From an uncultured Eubacteriales bacterium (GTDB lineage Bacteria; Bacillota; Clostridia; Oscillospirales; CAG-382): a stretch of 64,000 nt of DNA. Shown piece after piece: positions 1 through 7,700 of this stretch (position 1 is its first letter; each line of letters starts with the position of its first letter). Under the pieces are notes generated by a model. It was given only the letters and a program-made list of their open reading frames with translations, made no database searches and had not been told where the DNA came from. The DNA lies in contig CAKSCV010000015.1 of the NCBI GenBank assembly GCA_934444645.1, positions 1 through 64,000 of the forward strand, read 5' to 3'. A program made the position numbers and the translations under genes.

Positions 1-114
1 TTCGGCGAAACAATGAATAATAACATTCACAAATGGTATGCGGACAAAGACGAAGAAAAGCTTTGGCGTCCATTGCTCACAAAAATAGAATTTATCAAAG
101 AGGAGAATAAAACT

Positions 115-360
115 ATGCGTACAAAAATCACACCTTTATACGGAAAAACAGTTGTTGCAACCGGAAAGCTTGAAAACTACACCCGTGACGGCATCCAGAA
201 CAAGCTGATTGAACTGGGAGCAGTTCCGGCATCTTCGGTTACAAAAAAGACAGATTATCTTATTGTCGGTGAAAAAGCAGGCAGCAAACTTCAAAAAGCT
301 CGTGAGCTTGGTATACCTACGCTGACAGAAGCGGAATTTGAAGACTTGATTTCTGATTAA
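115..360 (+). CDS. Small BRCT-domain protein (possibly the 3' end of a longer gene)
   Basis: The product is almost entirely one BRCT fold: it begins LYGKTVVATGKL, followed by the helix LIELGAVPASSVTKKTDYLIVG and the closing AGSKLQKARELGIPTLTEAEF. This matches the C-terminal BRCT domain of NAD-dependent DNA ligases and of some DnaQ-like exonucleases, which binds DNA ends or partner proteins. I chose the ATG at 115 (81 residues) because AGGAG at 101-105 lies 9 bases upstream. The reading frame stays open to the left edge, with another ATG at 13, so this may instead be the tail of a larger protein cut by the window. No catalytic domain is visible, and the cellular role is unknown. Confidence 0.7.
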   Translation: MRTKITPLYGKTVVATGKLENYTRDGIQNKLIELGAVPASSVTKKTDYLIVGEKAGSKLQKARELGIPTLTEAEFEDLISD

Positions 361-445
361 AACTATCTGAAATCACATTATGCGGCGGAGTGATAAAAGC
401 TCCGTCGTTTTCGTTAAAAACAAAATTTAGGTAAGGAGAATTGTT

Positions 446-727
446 ATGACATCGGATAAAAAAGTTATTGAAATTCATTGTGTGCTTCAAAAGCCTCTCG
501 AACTCGGAAGTTCCGCTTTTATTCTTGAAGATAACGGAATCCGAAGAACTTCTACCGTTCTTGAATACAAACAGGTTTCCGAGAATGAGATTCATTTTGA
601 AACACTCAATACCATCTATCATTTGCGATTAAATCAAAACAAAAGATTGTGCGGGGTTATCTTAAAGCACATGATAAAAGCAGTAGATAAATCAAATCTG
701 CAAAACGAAGGGAGAAACATGTTATGA
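446..727 (+). CDS. Hypothetical protein, 93 aa
   Basis: I do not recognise a family. The protein is soluble, with no signal peptide or membrane segment, and reads as short beta-strands in its first 70 residues followed by a basic helix. AAGGAG at 435-440 supports the start. Its TGA stop (725-727) overlaps the ATG at 724 of the next reading frame in an ATGA arrangement, which is typical of translational coupling, so the two were probably made together. Codon use is AT-rich like its neighbours and unlike the rest of the window, suggesting an accessory or mobile origin. Confidence 0.6.
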   Translation: MTSDKKVIEIHCVLQKPLELGSSAFILEDNGIRRTSTVLEYKQVSENEIHFETLNTIYHLRLNQNKRLCGVILKHMIKAVDKSNLQNEGRNML

Positions 728-1376
728 ATACAGCACTTTTGCCTCAAAATCAAAAAAGCACCAAATAATCCGAAAAGATGCAAAAAACTGTTTTGTTGAA
801 AGCTTAAATGATAGCTTTCCTATCGGCAAGGCACATTTTGGGTTTGCTTCATATGATATGAGCAAACCTGCCGGCAGTCGTCAGACGAACAGAATTAACA
901 TCTACATATCTGTCGAAGAATTGCTGGAGCTGTGTCGGAAATTATCTTGCGGAGAACTGAAATATATGTTTCAAAACAAGAAAAAGGCCTCCGACAGTTC
1001 GCCGCTATATCAATGTCTTGGCGGAACATCTGCGGAACGGCTCAAAAAAATGGGTAAATCAAGGAATGACGGCATGAGCCTTTCAAGGACAGCACAGATT
1101 ATCTGTGGCAGTAAATGTGATATCCTTTTTGTTGCGGATAGCGGTCCCGGCGAAGAAAACGAAAAGGGGCTGATTGTACCGAGGTTCGGAAACAAGCCGG
1201 AAAATCATGTGGCAGTCAGTATGAGCTTTGATTCGCTCAGTGAATTGCTGTTGACGACTAAAACTCATTATGAGGCATGGCTTTCGGCATATTATGCTGC
1301 TGCATTTAAGCCTCAATCCAATTTCAAACCGAGACAGAATGCGGAAAGTCCGCAATCGTTCAACTCGATTATATAG
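724..1376 (+). pseudogene. Frameshifted hypothetical gene (about 217 aa if repaired)
   Basis: An ATG at 724, coupled to the preceding gene by ATGA and preceded by GAAGGGAG, opens a frame that stops after 14 codons at TAA 766-768. The -1 frame is continuously open from before the A-run at 752-757 and reads HQIIRKDAKNCFVESLND and onward into the long frame that contains the ATG at 858 (172 residues from there). Adding one A to the six-A run joins both parts into one 217-codon gene. The last part (858-1376) has no ribosome binding site of its own. I do not recognise the family; the product is soluble. The cause may be a real mutation, a homopolymer sequencing error or programmed -1 slippage, and sequence alone cannot decide. 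Confidence 0.6.
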
Positions 1377-1392
1377 TGTACCTGTTTGTAAG

Positions 1393-1424
1393 AATGACGG
1401 CTCCAATACAGCCGTCATTTTTTG
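1393..1424 (+). terminator. Rho-independent terminator after the unknown gene pair
   Basis: A perfect 10-bp stem (AATGACGGCT / AGCCGTCATT) with a 7-base loop runs into a T-rich tract, 17 bases after the stop at 1376. Confidence 0.85.
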
Positions 1425-1461
1425 TGTGCCGAAGTATATGTATGATATTTTGCAATAGCTC

Positions 1462-1490
1462 TTGACAAACGAAACAAAATGTATTATAAT
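1462..1490 (+). promoter_or_regulatory. Consensus sigma-A promoter for the ATPase gene
   Basis: TTGACA at 1462-1467 and TATAAT at 1485-1490 are separated by exactly 17 bases. Both hexamers match consensus, so without repression this should be a strong promoter. Confidence 0.85.
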
Positions 1491-1520
1491 TAACTCAAAA
1501 GTTAATAACTCAAAAGTTAA
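1490..1520 (+). promoter_or_regulatory. Tandem palindromic operator-like repeat
   Basis: The 15-base unit TAACTCAAAAGTTAA occurs twice back to back (1491-1505 and 1506-1520). Each copy is itself a palindrome with AACT/AGTT arms around CAAA. The array begins at the last base of the -10 box and covers the expected transcription start, an ideal place for a repressor. No HTH protein is encoded next to it, so the binding protein is unknown. Confidence 0.6.
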
Positions 1521-1541
1521 TTATAATATTGAGGTGATCTT

Positions 1542-2942
1542 ATGTTTATAGGCAGAGAAAATGAACTTGCAGACCTTAATGATATGTATAATCAGAATAA
1601 ATTTCAGTTGTTTGTACTGTATGGACGCAGACGCGTAGGAAAAACAACTCTTATAAATGAATTCTGCAAAAATAAGGATGCCATCTTCTATTCTGCAGAA
1701 CAAAGCAACAACAAATTAAATCTTGAAAAGTTTTCGGACCAGGTATTTCAGTTTTACAGTGAAAATACGCTTGAACCGTTTTCATCCTGGGCGAATGCAC
1801 TGACATATATTAATGACAGACAGAAGGATAAAAGACTGATTATTGTTTTTGACGAATTTCCGTATTTGGTAAAAAAGAACAAGGCATTATTATCCGAGCT
1901 TCAGCATTTAATCGACCATAAACTGCAATACGGAAACCTTTTTATCATACTTTGCGGCAGTTATATGGGATTTATGGAAAAAGAGGTTTTGAGTTCAAAA
2001 AGCCCATTGTTTGGACGCCGAACCGGACAACTTCATATGAAATCTTTTGATTATCACACAAGTTTGCGTTTGCTTGACGGTTTTTCGGATGAGGAAAAGC
2101 TAATGCTTTACGGAGCTTTTGGCGGTACAGCTTTATATTTACAGCAGATCCAATCAGATAAAAGCTTTGAAGAAAACATTAAGCAGGCTTTTTTGAGAAC
2201 AACAGCTTACTTATATGAAGAACCTTTACTCCTACTCCGCCAAGAGGTGCAGGAACCGGGTATATACAGTGCAATTATTGAGGCGATTGCCGGCGGTGCC
2301 ACACGGTCAAATGAAATTTCAACCAAGATTGACGAAGAACCTGCCAAATGCTTAAAGTATATTAAAATCTTATGTGAGCTTGGAATTTTATACAAAGAGG
2401 CTCCGTTTGGTGAAAAGCAGGCATCTCGAAAAACAATATACGGTATATCGGATTTTATGTTTCGGTTTTGGTACCGTTATGTGTTTACAAACAGATCCCT
2501 CATTGAAACAGGCGCGCAGGATGCTATATGGAAAAAACGCATTCAGCCGACTTACAGTGATTATATGGGGTTGGTTTTTGAAAAGATTTGCAGTGACTAT
2601 TTAATGTTGCAGAATATCCGAGGCAATTTACCTATTTTGTTTACTAAAATAGGCAGATGGTGGGGTTCTGACTCTGCAAGTCACTCACAGGCTGAAATTG
2701 ATATTGTTGCAAACGAGGGCAAAGATTATTTGATATGCGAATGCAAATGGAGAAACGAAAAGCTTGATCTTGCCGTTTTGAAAGGACTTAAAGAAAAAGC
2801 GGACGCTTTTATGAAGAAAAGAAACAACACATGGTATGTATTGTTCTCCAAATCGGGTTTCACCGATGCTGTAACAAATGAAGCCAAAAATGATGATCAT
2901 ATAATTCTTGTGGATTTGCACGATATAATAAACCTAAAATAA
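1542..2942 (+). CDS. DUF234-type AAA ATPase with nuclease-like C-terminus
   Basis: This is a 466-residue ATP-binding protein of the archaeal-type ATPase (MJ-type) family. The N-terminus has the family start FIGRENEL, a Walker A loop GRRRVGKTTL near residue 30 and a Walker B strand LIIVFDEFPYLV near residue 105. A winged-helix-like middle section follows. The C-terminal DUF234 region contains EIDIVAN...YLICECKWR, which resembles the D...ExK core of restriction-endonuclease folds. GAGGTGATC at 1531-1539 is the ribosome binding site. Relatives are common in archaea and Clostridia, often near mobile DNA; their function is poorly known, and a role in defence or element maintenance is only inference. 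The gene stands alone between two terminators under its own promoter. Confidence 0.85.
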   Translation: MFIGRENELADLNDMYNQNKFQLFVLYGRRRVGKTTLINEFCKNKDAIFYSAEQSNNKLNLEKFSDQVFQFYSENTLEPFSSWANALTYINDRQKDKRLIIVFDEFPYLVKKNKALLSELQHLIDHKLQYGNLFIILCGSYMGFMEKEVLSSKSPLFGRRTGQLHMKSFDYHTSLRLLDGFSDEEKLMLYGAFGGTALYLQQIQSDKSFEENIKQAFLRTTAYLYEEPLLLLRQEVQEPGIYSAIIEAIAGGATRSNEISTKIDEEPAKCLKYIKILCELGILYKEAPFGEKQASRKTIYGISDFMFRFWYRYVFTNRSLIETGAQDAIWKKRIQPTYSDYMGLVFEKICSDYLMLQNIRGNLPILFTKIGRWWGSDSASHSQAEIDIVANEGKDYLICECKWRNEKLDLAVLKGLKEKADAFMKKRNNTWYVLFSKSGFTDAVTNEAKNDDHIILVDLHDIINLK

Positions 2943-2985
2943 AGAATGTATTAGATTATTATATTTGATTGTACTATTCGATACC

Positions 2986-3018
2986 AATAACGGCTTGAAA
3001 TACAGCCGTTATTCTTTT
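2986..3018 (+). terminator. Rho-independent terminator of the ATPase gene
   Basis: A 10-bp stem (AATAACGGCT / AGCCGTTATT) with an 8-base loop is followed by CTTTTG. The T-tract is interrupted but the stem is perfect. Confidence 0.7.
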
Positions 3019-3115
3019 GCCTGTTTACGCCTATAAATTGGCACAGCTATTGTAGTTTTGTCAATGATGTGAGACCGATTTAGAAAAAACAAAAGAGTTC
3101 AAATGGAGTTAGATT

Positions 3116-3178
3116 GCCCTGTGGGCAGAGAGAGAGACGGAGCGAAGCGGAGGAACGACTGAACGAAGCCCACAGGGC
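3116..3178. repeat. Long-loop inverted repeat in a 460-base gene-free stretch
   Basis: The stretch 2943-3405 has no credible gene. It holds perfect 11-base arms GCCCTGTGGGC (3116-3126) and GCCCACAGGGC (3168-3178) around a purine-rich 41-base core (GAGAGAGAGACGG and GCGAAGC-like motifs), followed by very GC-rich sequence. It lies near where AT-rich sequence gives way to ordinary composition. It may be a structured RNA or the end of a mobile element; I see no target duplication. Confidence 0.4.
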
Positions 3179-3369
3179 GGCGCGCGGTCAGACACGGGCG
3201 TTTTCAAGTTCTGTTTGCTTTTGGTTCGGAGATTTCCAACCGAGAACAGCCAGATCGGCAAATGAGTAGAAATGCAAATGGTTTATAGAAGCGCTAAGGC
3301 AAGGAGCATTATGATATACTAACAGCATGAACAGATCGAAGCACGCTGCAATACCACATTTGCAGCAGG

Positions 3370-3398
3370 CAAAAGGGCGGACAAAATTGTCCGCCCTT
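3370..3398 (-). terminator. Terminator of the GH29 gene (minus strand)
   Basis: A 12-bp stem (AAGGGCGGACAA / TTGTCCGCCCTT) with a two-base loop is followed on the minus strand by TTTT. It lies just past the stop of the fucosidase gene at 3406. Confidence 0.8.
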
Positions 3399-3405
3399 GC
3401 CTATC

Positions 3406-4638
3406 TTATTTTACATAATATAATCGAATATCGTCAAGCTTACAAGGGGCATTTTCCCTGTCTATCACGATATCGATTTTCTGTGTGCGTATGGTGGGAA
3501 ATGAGCATATCCGCTTATGGCCTATCGTATACCCCTTAAACACAAGCACTCGCTTTCCATACGGATACGGATGCACATATACGGAAAACTCGTCTGCCTT
3601 TTCTCCGTCCGAAACATCTTCTTCGATAACAACTGTGTTCACAAGCGTATGCGCAGCAAGCTCGATCGTATATATGTTATTTTCCTTTGTGGTTTCCTTC
3701 ATGCCGGCAAGGCTGTTTGAAAAGACTTCTTTGATTTTATTGCCGAATTCAAGAAATCTTTCGGCGTCCGTTCCGGGAATTAAGCCTCTTCTGTCTGGGC
3801 AGAGATTCAAAAGAAGATTGGAGCCTCTTCCGACAGAGTAATAATAAAGTCCCATAAGCTCATCTACACTTTTTATCGTGTCAAAATCATTTTCACTGAA
3901 AAACCAGTTGGCAAGCCGCATACGGCAGTCGCACTCAGCGGGGAGAAAACGCTCGTCCTCCAAAACATCCTTATCCTCCGTCCGAATGGAAAAATCCAGA
4001 TCCTTTTGAATAGTGTAGTTAGGCATAGGAGCAATTCCCGATTCATTTCCTACCCAGCGCGTATCGGGATCCCACATGTTGAATATGAGAATGTCCGGCT
4101 GCATACGTCTGATTTCTTTCGTGATTCTCACGGTGTCATATTCATGGTTCTCGCTGCCGCAGCCGTCAAACCAAAGATAGTCTATCTTGCCGTAGTTTGT
4201 AAGCAGCTCACTTATCTGATTGATAAAGTAATCGTCATATTCCTTCGCATTCATTTTTGCAGAGCCGAATTGCGCCGGCGAATAATACAGACCGACCTTG
4301 ATGTCATATTTTCTGCATGCGTTTGTAAAATCGCGCACAACATCGCCTTTGCCGTCTTTCCACGGTGTGTTTTTCACGGAGTACTCCGTATATGCGGACG
4401 GCCAGTTTGCAAAGCCGTCATGATGCTTGCATACCAAAATGGCATACCTTGCGCCGCCCTCTTTAACGGTTTTTATCCACTGCTCACAGTCAAGATTGAC
4501 CGGGTCAAACCGGTCCAGCGGCATTTCCCGCATATCCCAATCCCGGTGGCCCTCAAAAAAGGTTCGTATTCCAAAATGAAAGAACACGCCCATTTCCCAT
4601 TTCAAAAATTCTAATTGTTCTTTTCTGATAGCTCTCAT
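3406..4638 (-). CDS. Alpha-L-fucosidase, GH29 family, cytoplasmic
   Basis: The 410-residue protein is predicted to hydrolyse terminal alpha-L-fucose from oligosaccharides. GH29 hallmarks are FKW-like EFLKWEMGVFFHFG at the N-terminus, KHHDGFANWPS (residues 71-81) and KIDYLWFDGCGS, whose Asp158 fits the retaining nucleophile. I chose the ATG at 4638 because AAAGGA lies 9 bases upstream; an earlier in-frame ATG at 4737 would add 33 residues that do not look like GH29 sequence. There is no signal peptide, so it acts on imported glycans. It is the last gene of the row starting at 12188, and no promoter is evident in the 144-base gap before it, so co-transcription with the SLH/GH99-like gene is likely. 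It is shorter than many secreted GH29 enzymes because it lacks a C-terminal binding domain. Confidence 0.88.
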   Translation of the reverse strand: MRAIRKEQLEFLKWEMGVFFHFGIRTFFEGHRDWDMREMPLDRFDPVNLDCEQWIKTVKEGGARYAILVCKHHDGFANWPSAYTEYSVKNTPWKDGKGDVVRDFTNACRKYDIKVGLYYSPAQFGSAKMNAKEYDDYFINQISELLTNYGKIDYLWFDGCGSENHEYDTVRITKEIRRMQPDILIFNMWDPDTRWVGNESGIAPMPNYTIQKDLDFSIRTEDKDVLEDERFLPAECDCRMRLANWFFSENDFDTIKSVDELMGLYYYSVGRGSNLLLNLCPDRRGLIPGTDAERFLEFGNKIKEVFSNSLAGMKETTKENNIYTIELAAHTLVNTVVIEEDVSDGEKADEFSVYVHPYPYGKRVLVFKGYTIGHKRICSFPTIRTQKIDIVIDRENAPCKLDDIRLYYVK

Positions 4639-4668
4639 AGCATAATATCCTTTCAACAAAAGCGGCAC

Positions 4669-4704
4669 GGCAATCTCCAAAAGCATACACCTTCGGAGAT
4701 TGCC
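4669..4704 (-). repeat. Inverted repeat in the GH29 leader
   Basis: Ten-base arms GGCAATCTCC (4669-4678) and GGAGATTGCC (4695-4704) surround a 16-base loop, between the SLH/GH99-like gene and the fucosidase start. On the minus strand the T-run precedes rather than follows the stem, so it is not a normal terminator for this row. It could be an RNA processing or stability hairpin, or an operator. Confidence 0.5.
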
Positions 4705-4782
4705 AAAAAAAGGAGAGATGGGCTGATTTTCACCCATTTTGTATGGTCATCCGGCTCTTATTTGAAAGAACCGGATATTTTG

Positions 4783-7700
4783 TTAATTTTCGGGCATTTG
4801 CTCGGTAATGACAACGTTGTCAAAATAGTAGCCAATGCCTTTTCCGTCGATTGGATCGGAGTAGAAACAGAAATAATCTCCGTTACGTCCGGCACTGTCT
4901 TCAGCAACAGTGAAAGTGAAAGTCCAATGCTTCCACGCACCGGCTACAACACCTTCACAGCGTCCGACCACATGGTCATAGACCGTATCTGCGTATCTGG
5001 CGTTTGCTAATACAGTGGCTGACAATTCCGAAGGCGGGTTGACATCCGTACCGTGTGCTGCCAACATTACATCCGCGGAAACAGTATATGTTGCTCCCGG
5101 CGTGTAATGCATTTTATGAACGGTATAAAGCCATTTTTCCTTATCCGTATTCGGTAAAGCAAGATAGCAATGGTTATCGGGGTTTGTCGGGTCTTCGACA
5201 ATTTCAAGCGTTCCGTTGTCCTTGACAAAGCCGGTTCCGCTGCCTTCCGCGTCGCCGTTAATAATGCCAAATAACTCCTTGTGCTTTTCCTTTTCGGCGG
5301 CAAGCTCTGCTTCGCGTTCTTTTTCGGCGGATGCTTCGTCATAATCCGGATTTTCAATAAAGCGGATGTAGTCAATATCCATATGACCGTAGGCATTGAA
5401 CGGGTCAAAACGCAGAGCTGTGATGGTATTCTTCCATTCCTTGCAGGTGGCAAGATCAACCGTATAGGTTTCCCATTCTCCGCCGGTGTCCTTGGTCTTG
5501 AGCCTCACATGGATCGCCTTATTTTCACTCATTCCCGGCGACTTGTCGGTAGAAAAGTACATGGTGAGCGTCTGGAGTTTCTCGGAGGTGTAGCTGTAGC
5601 GAACGCGCACCTCGAACTTGTTATATTTGCCTGCAACGAGATTAACAGCATTTTTTTGTTTAAGAGTCGGATCGGAATGTGCCGAAGCCGATTCGCAGGA
5701 CAAGTAGCCGTCATCGGCTAACAAGCTCATATCGCCGCTTGTCCAGCCCTCAGAATCGCCCGAAACGTTGAATTCCCAAGAGCCTTCCACGCGCGATTTT
5801 TCAATTTCATCAAAGTAGACCTTATCCGGCGTTACGAGGACCACATCGCCGGCTTCATTGACCGAATAGGTATAGCCAAGGATATCGCAAAGCGTTTTCA
5901 TCGGAATCATGGGCAGTCCGTCGGTTGCTTTGATCGGCTGTGAGAGCTTTTTCGAAGCACCGTCTACGGTATACGAATCGCTGCCGACCGTAAAGACAAC
6001 TGTGTGCTTCTTGAAGTTCAAGGTCAGAACGCCTTTGTCCTTATTCCATTCGTGGAACGCGCCGAGAGCAAAATCAAGGCCGATAGTCGGGTCAAACGGA
6101 ACAAGACGGTCGCCGTCTGCCGTTTTTTCAGCCGCAAACGGCAGCTCTTTTTTAAAGCCGTTAATCTCGATGCCCTTGGTGCCGATCACGCTGTTTATTG
6201 CATCGCGCTGCAAAAGCTCAATAGACGTTACGGTGAACGTCGTATCCTCCGTCGCACACGGGTCAAGGCGCATTCCGGTAAGCGTGCCTTTCCAGGTTGC
6301 CTTTTTGGCCGGGTCGATAAGGAAGGTTTCGGCCTCATCAGAGGTTGCTTTCAGGATAAAGGATTTATCCTCCGAGAGATTACCAGCTTCGCTGGTGCGG
6401 AAAAACAGCTGGATCACACTGTCCTTGGGCATTTTAGCCGTCAGACGAATGGCAATAATATCGCTTGTATCTAAGTTCAGGTCACCAATCGTCGAGAGCG
6501 TGATCATCGGGTCATTGTTGGAAGAGATACCGGTGAAGCCATCTGCTCCGATAACACCGTCACGGATGTTGCCAGTGATATAATCGGAGGCCTTTGCCGC
6601 AGCAAAATCAACAGCAGCTGCAGCGATAAGCGGATCGGATTCCGTATCAATTGCCACATCGTAGCCCTCGCGGCGTAATAACCGTCTGTACTGCGGATAA
6701 AGGTGGTTGATACGTTCCTTTTGCGCGTCGGTCGGAACGGTATTGACAGAAGCGTTTGCCTTTTCGCCGGTAAACACCTCGCGAACGGCGTCGAGATAGC
6801 CGAAGCCCTTTTCGTCGGTCGTCGGCATCATAAACGTGCCTTCGCCGTACTCGTTCCAGGTCGAGAGCATCATGAAATTCTTCTGCCAGCTCTCTTTCGC
6901 ATACTTCGGCAGATATTCGTCACGCACCCAGGCAAGAGCCGATTTGAAATCGCTCATACCGGCCATCGGATAGCGTACACGCGCCCAGCCTACGTTGTTG
7001 AAGCCGACCGAAACCGTCGGAATATTGTAAACGCCTGTGCTTTCGGCGTTATCGGCATAATTCAGGTTCCACTTCTTGTTTTCGTCAAGCTTGTAGCCGC
7101 TTGTGCCCCAGTTGTAAGCAAAATTGCCGTCATAACCGAGAGCGGCATATTCGCCGACATTCGAGCCGGGACCGACCGAGCCTAAGAAGAGGACGCCGTC
7201 ATAGCCGAGCTTTTTGACTTCCTCTTCGAGGTAGTCAAACATAGCTCTTGCCTGCTCCTCGCCGCCGGCGCGGTTCTTGATCGTACCCGAACCGAATACC
7301 ATGATAAGCGGCTTGTTATCGATGACCATATAGCGGTCGTCCTTGATCAGGTTTTCAAGGATATACGGCACATAGTCCTTTTTCCACTCTTCAAGACTGG
7401 AGGCGGAAGCCGCGTTTGCCGCCTCGAGAATGGCGCAGAACTTGGTCATATTCGCATATTTTGCGTTCATGAAGCCTTCGTATAAATGCGGATAGCCGTC
7501 GTTATCAAGACACACGGAGCCGTTCTTTTTGGTGAAGAACACGCAGAACGCCTGGAAATCCACGCCATGTTCGACAAGGTACTTGATTTCCCAGTCTGCC
7601 GTTTCGGGTCTGCCCTCGTCGTAATAACCGAGCACCGGCTTGATATCGTCAAACGGCGTAATGCACGACCAGCCCATATGCTTGCCGTTCTGCCACAGCG

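Noticed and set aside
4639..4737. A longer N-terminus of the GH29 fucosidase from an ATG at 4737
   Set aside because: The extra 33 residues do not resemble GH29 or a signal peptide, while the ATG at 4638 has a well-placed AAAGGA.
4748..4775. Hairpin after the SLH/GH99-like gene (ATCCGG / CCGGAT) as a terminator
   Set aside because: No T-tract follows it directly on the minus strand, and no promoter for the fucosidase follows, so read-through is more likely.
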